Numbered from the stretch's first letter, positions 8,335 through 17,351 are shown. The stretch: DNA of 34,027 nt from Vibrio galatheae (GCF_000967545.1 NZ_JXXV01000001.1:1-34027), one strand, 5' to 3'. Program-made: numbers and translations. Notes: generated by a model from the letters alone, not told the origin.

Positions 8335-9003
8335 TTACTTCTCGTTACTGTTGGGCTTGTGGCTTGCTTGTGTGTCAGATTCGACCTGGTCATAGTCCAG
8401 CAAAGCAACCAGTTCTTCGACCAGTTTAGCTTCTACTTCGGTAATATTATTTGGCCCGCCAAGTTGGCTGACTTGGACCATTTCCATTCCTGCATAACCA
8501 CATGGATTGATACGTAGAAAAGGGCTTAGATCCATATTCACATTGAGAGCTAAACCGTGGAACGAACACCCTTTACGGATTCTAAGTCCCAAGGAACAGA
8601 TTTTCTTCCCATCTACGTAAACACCCGGTGCATCTGGGCGCGCTGCTGAGTCGATATTGTATGCTTTTAGAGTATTGATTACGAGGTTCTCGATGTGAGT
8701 GACGAGCTCACGAACCCCAAGTTTTTTACGACGAAGGTTAATTAGGAAGTAGGCCACTAACTGGCCTGGGCCATGGTAAGTCACCTGACCGCCTCTATCA
8801 CTTTGTACCACCGGGATGTCTCCGGTATTGAGTAAGTGCTCAGCTTTGCCTGCTTGTCCTTGAGTGAAGATTGGATTGTGTTCGACAAGCCACACCTCAT
8901 CAGGTGTTTCTTCAGTCCGGTTATCTGTGAAGTCATGCATTGCTTGCCAAATCGGCTCGTAGTCTTGTCTTCCTAGATGTTTAACAACAAGCTGGTTTTG
9001 CAT
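8335..9003 (-). CDS. lipB: Octanoyl-ACP:protein N-octanoyltransferase
   Basis: This enzyme moves octanoate from acyl carrier protein to the target lysine of lipoyl domains, the first step of lipoate assembly. At 222 residues it has the usual length. The motif [12 protein letters not shown] is at 70-81, the catalytic lysine is K134 in DGKKIC, and the acyl-cysteine is C168 in INPCGYAGM. These correspond to K135 and C169 of E. coli. The C-terminal 15 residues are polar and probably disordered. It leads the lipB-lipA unit. The LysR-type gene that sits between lipB and lipA in E. coli (ybeF) is absent here. Confidence 0.97.
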   Translation of the reverse strand: MQNQLVVKHLGRQDYEPIWQAMHDFTDNRTEETPDEVWLVEHNPIFTQGQAGKAEHLLNTGDIPVVQSDRGGQVTYHGPGQLVAYFLINLRRKKLGVRELVTHIENLVINTLKAYNIDSAARPDAPGVYVDGKKICSLGLRIRKGCSFHGLALNVNMDLSPFLRINPCGYAGMEMVQVSQLGGPNNITEVEAKLVEELVALLDYDQVESDTQASHKPNSNEK

Positions 9004-9038
9004 TCCGCTCTTCCATCGTCGGTTAATAAAGTCAAAGG

Positions 9039-9044
9039 ATTATA
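9039..9044 (-). promoter_or_regulatory. Candidate lipB promoter (-10)
   Basis: On the minus strand a perfect TATAAT lies 35 nt upstream of the lipB ATG. No good -35 is found at 16-18 bp, so it may be weak or activator-dependent. Its position after the ybeD terminator makes an independent lipBA promoter reasonable. Confidence 0.42.
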
Positions 9045-9128
9045 AACTGCTTCGGGTTAAGGAACTATATACTAGTAACACATTTTTAACTCTAGAGTTT
9101 TTATAGAACAATTATCTACTTGATATCT

Positions 9129-9154
9129 AAAAAGAAAGCAGCTTTCGCTGCCTT
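9129..9154 (-). terminator. ybeD terminator
   Basis: On the minus strand the stem AAGGCAGC / GCTGCTTT (core GGCAGC/GCTGCT) closes a GAAA tetraloop and is followed by CTTTTT. It lies 29 nt beyond the ybeD stop. It separates ybeD from lipB-lipA. Confidence 0.75.
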
Positions 9155-9182
9155 CAAAAAAAATTGATAATATCAAATTAAA

Positions 9183-9461
9183 TTATAGAACCATGCGCAC
9201 GATTTCGATTTCGCCGAGTTCTTTGTACAGTATTTCAACCTGCTCAATTGAGGTAGCCGTAATATTGATCGACACTGAATGGTAATTGCCTTTTGCGCTC
9301 GGCTTAACCTTAGGGCTGTAATCACCTGGAGCGTGGCGTTGGATTACCTCTAAAACCAATTCAGGAAGTTCAGGCTTCGCATGGCCCATTACCTTGTATG
9401 TAAAAGAACAAGGGAACTCTAGCAGGTCTTTCAGTTTGGCGTCTGAGTTAATGTTCAGCAT
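9183..9461 (-). CDS. ybeD: YbeD / DUF493 family protein
   Basis: This small cytoplasmic protein of 92 residues belongs to the YbeD (DUF493) family, which has an ACT-like fold and no firmly established function. Recognisable stretches are [14 protein letters not shown] (13-26) and the C-terminal half from [13 protein letters not shown] onward. The conserved position between dacA and lipB hints at a link to lipoylation, but this is only contextual. A good GGAG lies 8 nt before the ATG. A well-formed promoter upstream and a terminator on each side suggest that it is transcribed on its own. Confidence 0.93.
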   Translation of the reverse strand: MLNINSDAKLKDLLEFPCSFTYKVMGHAKPELPELVLEVIQRHAPGDYSPKVKPSAKGNYHSVSINITATSIEQVEILYKELGEIEIVRMVL

Positions 9462-9502
9462 TTTGAAACTCCAAGTTGGGAAGTCGTTGTTAGCAGCGCG
9501 GA

Positions 9503-9531
9503 ATAGTACTGTCTATCGCGCCTGATCTCAA
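9503..9531 (-). promoter_or_regulatory. ybeD promoter
   Basis: On the minus strand TTGAGA (9526-9531), an exact 17-bp spacer and TACTAT (9503-9508) make a strong sigma-70 match. Transcription would start near 9496, about 35 nt before the ybeD ATG and just after the dacA terminator. Confidence 0.65.
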
Positions 9532-9566
9532 GACTCCCTTTATCTACTCTTTATAGGGCGTAAAAC

Positions 9567-9593
9567 AAAAAAGCCGCGCAGTGCGGCTTTTAT
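9567..9593 (-). terminator. dacA terminator
   Basis: The perfect 7-bp stem AAGCCGC / GCGGCTT with a 5-nt loop carries A and T tracts on its flanks, so the minus-strand transcript ends in a U-run. It lies about 20 nt after the dacA stop. Confidence 0.88.
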
Positions 9594-9611
9594 TAAAGCT
9601 AAGTACCAGAA

Positions 9612-10790
9612 TTACAAGAAGCTTTTGAACAGCATAACAATGTAATCCCAAAGGCGACTAAATAGGCTACCTTCTTCCACATCCTCTAAAGCAAGAAGTG
9701 GGTACTCTGCAATATCTTCACCTTCTAGTTGATAGTATAGCTTACCAACTACGTCACCTTTCATAATTGGGGCTTCAAGCTCTTTTTCAAGGATGAAGCT
9801 TGCTTTTAGGTCTTTCGCTTGGCCACGTGGCAGCGTTACGTAAGTATCTTGTTCTAAGCCGAGAGCAACCGTATCTTTGTTACCCATCCAGATTTTTTCT
9901 TCAACGAAAGTCTCCCCTGCTTTATGTGGCGCAACGGTTTCGAAGAAGCGGAATCCATAGCTGAGGAGCTTTTTGCTTTCTGATTTGCGAGCATTAGCAT
10001 TTTTGGTGCCCATCACAACAGCAACTAAACGCATTTTACCTTCGGTAGCAGAGCTGACTAGGCTGTAGCCAGCATTGCTGGTATGGCCCGTTTTAATACC
10101 GTCAACGTTCATGCTTTTATCCCACAGCAGGCCGTTACGGTTGTACTGAGTGATGCCGTTGTAGGTGAATTTTTTCTCTGAGTAGATACGGTACTCTTCT
10201 GGCACGTCACGGATAAGCGCGCTACCAAGCAGAGCCATATCGTAAGGGGTAGAGTAAAGACTTGCGTTATCTAGGCCATGCACGTTGGCAAAGTGAGTAT
10301 CTTTCATGCCAATGGTGTCAGCCCAGGCATTCATCAGATCGACAAAAGCATCTTCTGAGCCTGCGATATGCTCAGCCATCGCGACACAGGCGTCGTTACC
10401 TGATTGAATGATGATGCCACGGTTTAGGTCTTCGACTTTGACTGTGGTGCCGACTTCGATGAACATTTTCGAAGAGTCAGGGAAGTTCTTCGCCCAAGCA
10501 TTTTTACTAATAGTGACATCGTCTTGAAGAGAAATATTGCCGCGTTCAAGCTCTTGACCGATCACATAACTTGTCATCATTTTAGTCAAACTCGCCGGAG
10601 ATAACTTGGTGTTCATCTCTTTTTCAGCCAGAACTTTTCCTGAATGGTAATCGAGCAAAACATAGCCTTTTGCCGCGATTTGAGGAGCGTCTGGAACGAC
10701 GATTGGTGAAGCGAATGCAGAAGATGCGAAAGTTGCAGAAAGCGCAATAGAAGACGCAAAAGCTGATTTTAAAAGCGTTGTTTTTTTCAT
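9612..10790 (-). CDS. dacA: D-alanyl-D-alanine carboxypeptidase (penicillin-binding protein 5)
   Basis: PBP5 removes the terminal D-Ala from peptidoglycan stem pentapeptides at the outer face of the inner membrane. The 392 residues start with a Sec signal peptide (about 1-27, ending AFA). The serine-hydrolase motifs are present in order: SLTK (67-70), SGN (130-132) and KTG (233-235). A C-terminal beta domain follows, then a terminal amphipathic helix (LFSRLWDYIVMLFKSFL) that anchors the protein to the membrane. The gene lies downstream of rlpA, rodA and mrdA, all cell-wall functions. A hairpin at 10847-10872 and a 90-nt gap suggest that it can be expressed separately from them. Confidence 0.98.
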   Translation of the reverse strand: MKKTTLLKSAFASSIALSATFASSAFASPIVVPDAPQIAAKGYVLLDYHSGKVLAEKEMNTKLSPASLTKMMTSYVIGQELERGNISLQDDVTISKNAWAKNFPDSSKMFIEVGTTVKVEDLNRGIIIQSGNDACVAMAEHIAGSEDAFVDLMNAWADTIGMKDTHFANVHGLDNASLYSTPYDMALLGSALIRDVPEEYRIYSEKKFTYNGITQYNRNGLLWDKSMNVDGIKTGHTSNAGYSLVSSATEGKMRLVAVVMGTKNANARKSESKKLLSYGFRFFETVAPHKAGETFVEEKIWMGNKDTVALGLEQDTYVTLPRGQAKDLKASFILEKELEAPIMKGDVVGKLYYQLEGEDIAEYPLLALEDVEEGSLFSRLWDYIVMLFKSFL

Positions 10791-10846
10791 ATTGACTACA
10801 GAATTATCGTTGACTGTCCATATCTTAACAGAATCAATCTCTCAAA

Positions 10847-10872
10847 CCAGTGTAGGTGTTTGGATACACTGG
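10847..10872 (-). other. Stem-loop between rlpA and dacA
   Basis: A perfect 8-bp inverted repeat CCAGTGTA / TACACTGG with a 10-nt loop starts 9 nt after the rlpA stop. On the minus strand only TTTGAG follows, so as an intrinsic terminator it is weak. It may be a leaky terminator or an mRNA end-stabilising hairpin separating rlpA from dacA. Confidence 0.6.
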
Positions 10873-10880
10873 GTTGAGGA

Positions 10881-11660
10881 CTAGTGGGATTTTATAAAAG
10901 CACTGGTGTAACCCAAATCTTTCACTTGCTCAAGTGCCTTTTGGCTTTGCATATAGTCACTAAATGGGCCTAAGAACACTCGATGGAGTTTATCACCTGA
11001 ATTGACATAACTCTTAACCGAAAGTTTTTGACTCAAATCTTGCGCTAAAGTTTCAACGCGATCTTGATGTTGTGATGACGCGACCTGAACCACGAATTTA
11101 GACAGTGACTGCTGTTTGCGCGTTTGAGCTGGTTTGTCGACAACAATGACTTCGATTTCAACGTTGGCTGTACCTGTGCGAATCACGTCGAGTTTTAACG
11201 CCGCAGCATAGCTTAAGTCGATGATTCGCCCTTCATGAAATGGCCCTCGGTCGTTGACTCGGACTATTGTTGTCTTACCGTTGTCTTTATTGGTCACTTT
11301 GACATAGCTAGGAATGGGCAGCTCTTTATGCGCAGCTGACATTGAGTACATGTCATAAATTTCGCCATTGGAGGTTAGGTGACCGTGAAATTTCTTACCG
11401 TACCAAGAAGCAATACCTGTCTGCTTAAAGTCTTGTGGATCTTTAATTATGGTATAGCTTTTACCTCGTAGGGTGTAGTTGCGATTGCCCCCTAAGCTGT
11501 AGGACTCATACATCGGAGTCGCATCTTCAATATGATCGACACTGATGGGCGCATCTGGAGCAATGTCATCGTCAATTGTATAGCGTTTTGACGGTGCAGA
11601 CGAACAACCGACCAGAATCAAACTAGCCGCGAACGTGAGCCATAATTGCTTATTCATCAT
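10881..11660 (-). CDS. rlpA: Septal-ring lytic transglycosylase-like lipoprotein RlpA
   Basis: RlpA is an outer-membrane lipoprotein; in Pseudomonas it is a lytic transglycosylase that cuts glycan strands lacking stem peptides. The signal peptide ends at the lipobox LVGC with C19. A double-psi beta-barrel domain follows (about 80-172, with TGIASWYG at 81-88 and VNDRGPF at 135-141). A linker and a C-terminal SPOR domain (about 187-257) that binds denuded septal glycan come next. At 259 residues it is shorter than E. coli RlpA, mainly in the linker. The gene begins with two consecutive ATG codons directly after the rodA stop, with AAGG inside the end of rodA, so translation is coupled. Enzyme activity varies among species and is not certain here. 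Confidence 0.95.
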   Translation of the reverse strand: MMNKQLWLTFAASLILVGCSSAPSKRYTIDDDIAPDAPISVDHIEDATPMYESYSLGGNRNYTLRGKSYTIIKDPQDFKQTGIASWYGKKFHGHLTSNGEIYDMYSMSAAHKELPIPSYVKVTNKDNGKTTIVRVNDRGPFHEGRIIDLSYAAALKLDVIRTGTANVEIEVIVVDKPAQTRKQQSLSKFVVQVASSQHQDRVETLAQDLSQKLSVKSYVNSGDKLHRVFLGPFSDYMQSQKALEQVKDLGYTSAFIKSH

Positions 11661-12782
11661 TTATATTGCCTTAGAGAATGCTTTTCTATGGGTATGGATC
11701 GACATCAAAATGCCAAAGCCCGCCATTAAGGTGACCATTGAGGTGCCACCATAACTGATAAGCGGAAGCGGTACGCCAACAACAGGTAAAATTCCACTTA
11801 CCATGCCGATATTGACGAAAACATACACAAAGAAACTGAGCACGATACTGCCTGCCATCATACGGCCAAATGCAGTTTGTGCTTTACTCGCCAGCACAAG
11901 ACCGCGTCCGATAATAAATAGGTATAAGCCAAGTAAGATTAAGATCCCGACTAGGCCCCATTCTTCGGCAATAACGGCAAAGATAAAGTCCGTATGCCGT
12001 TCAGGAAGAAATTCCAATTGTGATTGAGTTCCTTGCAGCCAACCTTTACCAGAAATACCACCTGAGCCAATGGCAATTTTACTTTGGATGATGTGGTAGC
12101 CCGCCCCAAGAGGGTCGGACTCTGGGTTGAATAGGGTACGCACACGGACTTTTTGATATTCGCGCATTAAAAAGAACCAAAGAATCGGTAGAAATGCGCC
12201 CAGTCCACATGCGGCGGCGAGGATGATCCTCCAACTGATACCAGCTAAAAAAATCACGAACACACCAGATGCAGCGATAAGGATTGAGGTTCCTAAGTCG
12301 GGCTGTTTGGCGATTAAAATGGTTGGTACAAATACCATCACCAACGACATGACGAGAGTTTGGAATGTTGGTGGAAGTGGGCGTTTACCTATGTATCTTG
12401 CTACCATTAAGGGGACGGCAAGTTTCAATAGCTCTGATGGCTGAAAACGCACAAAACCAAAGTTTAACCAGCGCTGCGCCCCTTTAGACGCTTCACCAAA
12501 AAACAGTACGCCGAGCAGGAGGATCACGCCGACAACAAACATCAGTGGTGCGAGGGCTTCGTAAGTCCGTGGCGGTATTTGTGCTAGCAGCAACATTACG
12601 CCGAGCGACAAGGCCATGCGCATGGCTTGTCTGTCCATCATCGCTAAGCTTTGACCGCTGGCGCTATACATCACAACTAGACCAAATCCCATCAGGACTA
12701 AGATGCCAAGTAACAGCGGCAAATCTAAATGAAAGCGTTCAAAAAGAGCGCGGTTTTGACCTGTTGCAGGGTTCAAATCCAT
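11661..12782 (-). CDS. rodA: Peptidoglycan glycosyltransferase RodA
   Basis: RodA is the SEDS-family glycosyltransferase of the elongation machinery. It polymerises lipid II in the inner membrane together with PBP2. The 373 residues are very hydrophobic, with about ten membrane helices. Conserved SEDS features include GAQRWLNFG with W105, KQPDLGTS with D162, and [16 protein letters not shown] with D265, matching the essential Asp of E. coli RodA (D262). The gene starts 2 nt after the mrdA stop and abuts rlpA, consistent with a mrdA-rodA-rlpA operon giving matched amounts of the PBP2-RodA pair. Confidence 0.98.
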   Translation of the reverse strand: MDLNPATGQNRALFERFHLDLPLLLGILVLMGFGLVVMYSASGQSLAMMDRQAMRMALSLGVMLLLAQIPPRTYEALAPLMFVVGVILLLGVLFFGEASKGAQRWLNFGFVRFQPSELLKLAVPLMVARYIGKRPLPPTFQTLVMSLVMVFVPTILIAKQPDLGTSILIAASGVFVIFLAGISWRIILAAACGLGAFLPILWFFLMREYQKVRVRTLFNPESDPLGAGYHIIQSKIAIGSGGISGKGWLQGTQSQLEFLPERHTDFIFAVIAEEWGLVGILILLGLYLFIIGRGLVLASKAQTAFGRMMAGSIVLSFFVYVFVNIGMVSGILPVVGVPLPLISYGGTSMVTLMAGFGILMSIHTHRKAFSKAI

Positions 12783-12784
12783 GG

Positions 12785-14665
12785 TTATTTCGCCTCTTTG
12801 TTTTCTACAAGCACGTGGTCAAATATCTTTCTTACCACTGGCCCGCCCTGAGAAGAGCCGCCACCGGCATTTTCTAGTACCATAGTGACAATGAGCTCTG
12901 GGTTCTTAATCGGAGCAAAACCGGTAAACAACGCGTGATCGCGCAAGTGTTCGGCGATTTCATCGGCATTGTATTTTTCGTCTTCTGCTAAGCCAAATAC
13001 CTGAGCGGTACCTGACTTACCGCCACTGACGTACTTAGTATCAGTAAAGGCTCTGCGAGCTGTTCCTTTTTTACCGTGGTTGACCAATCGCATACCTTCA
13101 ATGGCCATATCCCAGAATCTCTCTTTGACCCCAACAATTGGTGGGTACGTTTCTATTTCTGACAGCTCTCTGGTTGCAAACTCTTCGCCGTTATTGATCG
13201 TTGCTCTGAGTAGGTGTGGTGCAATCACTTTGCCACGGTTAACGAGAACGGATGTTGCTTTCGCTATTTGCATTGGTGTCGCAGTCCAGTAACCCTGACC
13301 AATACCGACCGGAATCGTATCGCCTTGGTACCAAGGCACTCGGTGGCGAGTCATCTTCCATTCACGCGTTGGCATATTGGCTTTACTTTCTTCGTAAATA
13401 TCAATCCCTGTGTAGTCGCCAAAACCGAACATCATCATCCAGCGTGAAATACGGTCTATACCCATATCGTAGGCAATTTGATAGAAGAAAGTATCGACCG
13501 ACTCTTCAATCGATTTGACGATGTCGACTTTACCGTGCCCCCAAGAGAGCCAGTCACGAAATGGACGAGTCTTAGAATTTGGGATTTTCCAATAACCGGG
13601 ATCGTTGCGTGTGGTGTAAGGTGTGACCACCCCTTCCTGAAGCGCCGCTACCGCCATAAAAGGTTTAATCGTCGACGCTGGTGGGTAGATACCTAAGGTT
13701 GCGCGGTTTACCAGTGGGCGGTTCTTGTCATTTAATAGTGCGCTGTATGCTTTACCAGAAATACCATGTACGAATGCATTTGGGTCATAACTTGGGCTAG
13801 AGACCATAGCTAAGACTCCGTTGTCTTTGGGATCGAGCACGACAGCACTACCACGGCGATCATCCAGTAACTCATGAATATAAAGCTGTAAGTCGATATC
13901 AAGGTTGAGCACGATATCTTTGCCCGGTACTGGCGGAACGTATTTTAGTGTGCGGATAACTCGTCCGCGGCTGTTTACTTCGACTTCTTGGTAACCTGCT
14001 GTACCGTGCAGCATATCTTCATAATAACGTTCAATCCCCAGCTTGCCGATATCACGCGTCGCTTGGTAATTGGCTTCTTTTTCTTCACGTGTCAGGCGCT
14101 CTATATCTTTATCGTTGATTCGTGAGACATAACCGATCACGTGAGTCAGAACTTCACCGTAGGGATAGTGCCTCTTGAGCGCGGCATTGATCGCAACTCC
14201 TGGAAAGTTGTGCTGATGAACCGAAAACTTAGCCACCTGCTCTTGAGTAAGCTGAGTTAACAGAGGAACGGACTTAAAGCGGCGCGTTTGTCGGCGCTCG
14301 CGGCTAAAACGTTCTACTTGCTCTGGCGTGATAGTTAAAATTTGCTGCAAACGACGAATGGTATCGTCCATATCGTCAACTTTTTCAGGGGTGATTTCGA
14401 GGCTAAATACTGGGCGGTTTTCCGCAAGCAACGTACCATTTCGATCGTAAATTAGGCCGCGATTGGGTGCGATAGGCACAACCTTGATTCGGTTGTCGTT
14501 TGAGCGAGTTTTGTAATCTTGGTATTGGTTGATCTGAATATTGTATAAGTTGGTAACCAATACTCCGACCAAGGCAACAATGCCAATGAAAGCGACAATA
14601 GCACGACTTCTAAACAGCCGTGCTTCTTCATGGTAATCCCTTATCTGGGTGCGCTTCCGTAACAT
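12785..14665 (-). CDS. mrdA: Penicillin-binding protein 2 (elongation transpeptidase)
   Basis: PBP2 is the monofunctional DD-transpeptidase of lateral wall synthesis and the target of mecillinam. It has 626 residues, with one membrane anchor (about 21-42), a non-catalytic pedestal domain (about 60-240) and the transpeptidase domain. The catalytic motifs are STIK (331-334, nucleophile S331), SVD (389-391) and KSGT (550-553), positions very close to E. coli PBP2. The gene starts 6 nt after the rlmH stop and is followed 2 nt later by rodA. No promoter is evident between rlmH and mrdA, so it is probably transcribed from further upstream. Confidence 0.98.
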   Translation of the reverse strand: MLRKRTQIRDYHEEARLFRSRAIVAFIGIVALVGVLVTNLYNIQINQYQDYKTRSNDNRIKVVPIAPNRGLIYDRNGTLLAENRPVFSLEITPEKVDDMDDTIRRLQQILTITPEQVERFSRERRQTRRFKSVPLLTQLTQEQVAKFSVHQHNFPGVAINAALKRHYPYGEVLTHVIGYVSRINDKDIERLTREEKEANYQATRDIGKLGIERYYEDMLHGTAGYQEVEVNSRGRVIRTLKYVPPVPGKDIVLNLDIDLQLYIHELLDDRRGSAVVLDPKDNGVLAMVSSPSYDPNAFVHGISGKAYSALLNDKNRPLVNRATLGIYPPASTIKPFMAVAALQEGVVTPYTTRNDPGYWKIPNSKTRPFRDWLSWGHGKVDIVKSIEESVDTFFYQIAYDMGIDRISRWMMMFGFGDYTGIDIYEESKANMPTREWKMTRHRVPWYQGDTIPVGIGQGYWTATPMQIAKATSVLVNRGKVIAPHLLRATINNGEEFATRELSEIETYPPIVGVKERFWDMAIEGMRLVNHGKKGTARRAFTDTKYVSGGKSGTAQVFGLAEDEKYNADEIAEHLRDHALFTGFAPIKNPELIVTMVLENAGGGSSQGGPVVRKIFDHVLVENKEAK

Positions 14666-14671
14666 TAATGG

Positions 14672-15142
14672 TTATTCTCGGTGGTAAGGGTGGTTCGCAG
14701 TGATGCTCCACGCTCGGTATAAGCTCTCAGCCATCACGATACGTACTAATGGATGAGGTAAGGTTAAGGCAGACAGTGACCAGCTTTGATCTGCTGCGGC
14801 TTTACATGCGGGCGCTAGGCCTTCAGGTCCACCGATAAGAATCGAGACATCTCTGCCATCAAGCTTCCAACTTTCTAATTGTTCCGCTAGCTGTGGTGTA
14901 TCCCACTTTTTGCCCGGGATATCGAGAGTAACAATTCGATTGCCTTTTGGCACGGCGGCTAGCATAGCTTCGCCTTCTTTTTGCAGAATCCTTGCAATAT
15001 CGGCATTTTTACCGCGTTTTCCTGCGGTGATTTCCACCAGTTCCAGCGGCATATCGTGAGGAAAACGGCGGCGATATTCTTGAAAGCCTTCTTCAACCCA
15101 TTTGGGCATTTTTGTCCCGACGGCAATCAGCTGTATCTTCAT
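14672..15142 (-). CDS. rlmH: 23S rRNA pseudouridine-1915 N3-methyltransferase
   Basis: RlmH methylates pseudouridine 1915 in helix 69 of 23S rRNA, acting on assembled 70S ribosomes with SAM. It has 156 residues, one more than E. coli RlmH, and a SPOUT-class fold. The SAM-binding knot is visible in ILIGGPEGL (101-109) and [20 protein letters not shown] (127-146). The C-terminal HPYHRE is nearly invariant in the family. The gene follows rsfS with a 3-nt gap, the usual rsfS-rlmH pairing of two ribosome factors. Confidence 0.98.
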   Translation of the reverse strand: MKIQLIAVGTKMPKWVEEGFQEYRRRFPHDMPLELVEITAGKRGKNADIARILQKEGEAMLAAVPKGNRIVTLDIPGKKWDTPQLAEQLESWKLDGRDVSILIGGPEGLAPACKAAADQSWSLSALTLPHPLVRIVMAESLYRAWSITANHPYHRE

Positions 15143-15145
15143 TGC

Positions 15146-15463
15146 TTAGCCCCAGAGCTTTTCCAGTTGATACAACTCGCGTTGCTCTTCCTGCATCACG
15201 TGAACAATAGTATTACCCATATCCACAACGACCCATTCGCCCTCAGCTTCACCATCAATAGCGAGAGGCTCTAACCCTGCCAGTTTTGACTCTTTTGCAA
15301 CGTGTTCAGCAATGGAAACAACATGGCGCTTTGATGTGCCAGTGCAGACGATCATAAAGTCGGTAATGCTTGATTTGCCCTGAACATCAATCGTTTGAAT
15401 GTTTTGTGCTTTCATATCATCCGCTTTGTCAGCAAGGAAGTTGTTTAACTCATCAAATTGCAA
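15146..15463 (-). CDS. rsfS: Ribosomal silencing factor RsfS (TTG start)
   Basis: RsfS binds ribosomal protein uL14 and blocks subunit joining when nutrients are scarce. The 105 residues align over their length with E. coli Rsf[24 protein letters not shown] (25-47), [17 protein letters not shown] and YQLEKLW at the end. The start codon appears to be TTG: GAGG lies 8 nt upstream, the N-terminus then begins as expected ([15 protein letters not shown]), and the first downstream ATG would remove conserved residues. An extended -10 promoter lies about 60 nt upstream. E. coli has nadD and cobC between holA and rsfS; both are missing here. Confidence 0.95.
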   Translation of the reverse strand: MQFDELNNFLADKADDMKAQNIQTIDVQGKSSITDFMIVCTGTSKRHVVSIAEHVAKESKLAGLEPLAIDGEAEGEWVVVDMGNTIVHVMQEEQRELYQLEKLWG

Positions 15464-15520
15464 GGTGTTGTCCTCGTTGGTGTTGTGCTCTGCACAGGAT
15501 AGTCTCTTTTTCGGCGGCGA

Positions 15521-15529
15521 AGTATAACA
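15521..15529 (-). promoter_or_regulatory. Candidate extended -10 promoter of rsfS
   Basis: On the minus strand TGTTATACT combines a TGn extension with a -10 TATACT in the 72-bp gap between holA and rsfS. No good -35 is present, as is usual for extended -10 promoters. It would give the rsfS-rlmH-mrdA-rodA-rlpA series its own start, with a leader of about 50 nt. Confidence 0.5.
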
Positions 15530-15535
15530 CGCTTT

Positions 15536-16549
15536 CTACAGCTGCACTTGCGCTAAGCATATCTCAGCACTCAACTGATGTAATAGTGGCCAACTAGGCT
15601 GTTCATACTGGGTCTTAGCCAATAGTTCAGCTTTAGTAAGTAACTGAAGCAATTGTATAATCTTTTCCGGTTGCAAGCGATTCAAAGCTAAAGAGTATAG
15701 TGGTCGCTTGGATTGCCAAATACGAAAGCTCTCAAATACCTGATTAAGAGGTTGCAATTTGGCTTGATTCGCCATGCTCAAAAGCTGCACTAGCTCTTTT
15801 TGAATGGTTCGAATCAGAATGACACTTTCGGTTCCTTCGGCTTCAAGCTGGCGTAAGATGCGCTGTGAACGCTTTGCTTTGCCTGCCAATAACGCATCGA
15901 CCCAATGAAACGCGGTGAAGTGGTTGTGGCGACTGAGTGACTCTTCAAGTCTAACTAAGGTTAAAACCCCGTCAGGATAGAGCAGAGCTAACTTTTCCAA
16001 GCTTTGCGTCAGTGCAAATAAGTTTCCTTCGTGCCACTGAGCAAGCATTTGCACGGCTTCTTGATCTGGCTTAAGATGCAAAGCGCGGCATCTGGCCTGA
16101 ACAAACTGTGGCAATCTTTGTAGGTCAGGGGTTAAACAGTTTACCCAGCAACCTTGGTTTGCAAGTGTTTTAAACCATTTAGCGTTCTCTTGCGCTTTGG
16201 TTAGTTTGCTGCCAATTACAACAAGAATGACATCGCTATGCAGTAGTTCAGAAACAGCGAGCAGCTCTTTGGCTATTGCTGCGTTGGTGCCTGTGTCAGG
16301 GAGTTCTAGTTCAATAATCTGTTTAGATGAAAATAAGCTCATCGCTTGGCAGCAGTCGTAAACGAGGCTCCAGTTAAACGAGTTATCGATTGCAAAACGA
16401 TGCCGCTCTTCGAACCCTTGCACCAACGCCGCTTTTTGTATCGCTTGGCGGGATTCTTGGATTAGGAGAGGTTCATTCCCGAAAATGAGGTAAGTGGGAT
16501 GGAGCTGCTTAGAGAGCTGCTCCATCAAACGATCGGCGAAAATTCGCAT
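15536..16549 (-). CDS. holA: DNA polymerase III delta subunit
   Basis: HolA is the clamp-loader wrench: it opens the beta sliding clamp and forms the pentameric loader with gamma/tau and delta-prime. The 337 residues are close to the 343 of E. coli. The N-terminus (YLIFGNEPLLIQESRQAI, about 20-37) carries the beta-binding region of the family, and the C-terminal part is helical. The gene begins 8 nt after the lptE stop, in the conserved lptE-holA pair, and is likely translated from the same message. Like other HolA proteins it is poorly conserved in sequence, so identification rests on both similarity and gene order. Confidence 0.95.
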   Translation of the reverse strand: MRIFADRLMEQLSKQLHPTYLIFGNEPLLIQESRQAIQKAALVQGFEERHRFAIDNSFNWSLVYDCCQAMSLFSSKQIIELELPDTGTNAAIAKELLAVSELLHSDVILVVIGSKLTKAQENAKWFKTLANQGCWVNCLTPDLQRLPQFVQARCRALHLKPDQEAVQMLAQWHEGNLFALTQSLEKLALLYPDGVLTLVRLEESLSRHNHFTAFHWVDALLAGKAKRSQRILRQLEAEGTESVILIRTIQKELVQLLSMANQAKLQPLNQVFESFRIWQSKRPLYSLALNRLQPEKIIQLLQLLTKAELLAKTQYEQPSWPLLHQLSAEICLAQVQL

Positions 16550-16557
16550 AGTGTCGG

Positions 16558-17208
16558 TTAGTTTACTGGTTGTTCAGAGGTGAGGCTATCTTGGCTTTCT
16601 TCGGCATAAAACGTTTTTACGCGGTACTGCTCTTCTTCCTCTTTGATCAAGGTTTCCGTCTCGTCTTCCAACTCCATGCTACCCGCTTCAATGTTTGCTT
16701 TTAGGCGTCCCATTTGACGGATAATTTGTGATGAGGCGAGTTTGCGCATTTCGTCTTCAATCATATCGCGTTCAACTGACTTTGCTAGGGCGGTCAGTGG
16801 GTTGTCCAGATAGCTACGTGTTACGCTCACGGCAAATGTTTTAGAGCCGAGATCGGGAATGGTCACGCGATATGAAGCGCGGAATGTGAGTTCTTTTTCA
16901 GCTGCGCGGGTGTTTTGGTAGAGCGAGAGTGTACGCTCACCAACGCCTTCACTTAGTAGGTGTAGGTTGGGAATGTTCGCTGCTGGCTGTACTACGTCTA
17001 TTTCACTCATGCGTAGCTGTCCCTTCATCATGCGAGTGAATGTGCTGTATTGGTCGTAGCTGGTCAGTGACATGGTGTCTAACTCTTCAGGGATCGAGTA
17101 ATCACCGCGTAAGTGGAAGCCACAGGCGGAAAGCAGGCTTGCCAAAAGCATAACACTGGTGAGTTTTACTAAAGACAACGAAATAAGACGCGATGCACAA
17201 CGAAACAT
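16558..17208 (-). CDS. lptE: LPS-assembly lipoprotein LptE
   Basis: LptE is the outer-membrane lipoprotein that plugs the LptD barrel and helps insert lipopolysaccharide into the outer leaflet. The lipobox is LSAC with C29, followed by GFHLRGDY, the signature start of mature LptE. Most of the mature domain (about 40-175) matches the family. The last 40 residues are rich in Glu (for example IKEEEEQY near 188-195) and extend beyond a minimal LptE; such acidic tails vary between species. A later start at M20 would still leave a lipobox but would remove the positive signal-peptide residues. The gene is the second of a leuS-lptE-holA series, although a hairpin lies between leuS and lptE. Confidence 0.95.
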   Translation of the reverse strand: MFRCASRLISLSLVKLTSVMLLASLLSACGFHLRGDYSIPEELDTMSLTSYDQYSTFTRMMKGQLRMSEIDVVQPAANIPNLHLLSEGVGERTLSLYQNTRAAEKELTFRASYRVTIPDLGSKTFAVSVTRSYLDNPLTALAKSVERDMIEDEMRKLASSQIIRQMGRLKANIEAGSMELEDETETLIKEEEEQYRVKTFYAEESQDSLTSEQPVN

Positions 17209-17288
17209 GGGTTTAGAGCTCTCGATTATTGGAATACTTATCTTAGGATTCTAATTCTAAATAAGAATATAAAACCATAAGATAAGTA

Positions 17289-17314
17289 AAGCAGGGTAAG
17301 GGTTTACCCTGCTT
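17289..17314 (-). other. Strong stem-loop between leuS and lptE
   Basis: A perfect 11-bp stem AAGCAGGGTAA / TTACCCTGCTT closes a 4-nt loop, 38 nt after the leuS stop. The minus-strand sequence after it (TACTTATCTTATGG) is only moderately U-rich, so it is at best a leaky terminator. The remaining 80 bp before lptE are very AT-rich and could hold a promoter, but I cannot place one with confidence. Confidence 0.65.
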
Positions 17315-17351
17315 AAGACTTAGATTAGTGCGATTAGTTCGCAACACATTC

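Noticed and set aside
8328..8408. An upstream extension of 27 codons to lipA
   Set aside because: It overlaps the end of lipB, has no similarity to LipA, and the internal ATG at 8327 gives the exact family length with all cysteines in register.
8140..8517. Open frame on the plus strand across the lipA/lipB junction
   Set aside because: It is antisense to two well-conserved genes, lacks a ribosome site and resembles no protein; the same holds for many open frames opposite leuS, mrdA, ptsI and the RND pump.
9163..9176. TTGATAATATCAA inverted repeat between ybeD and its terminator
   Set aside because: Short, AT-only apart from two G/C pairs, and within the 3' end of a transcript; likely chance.
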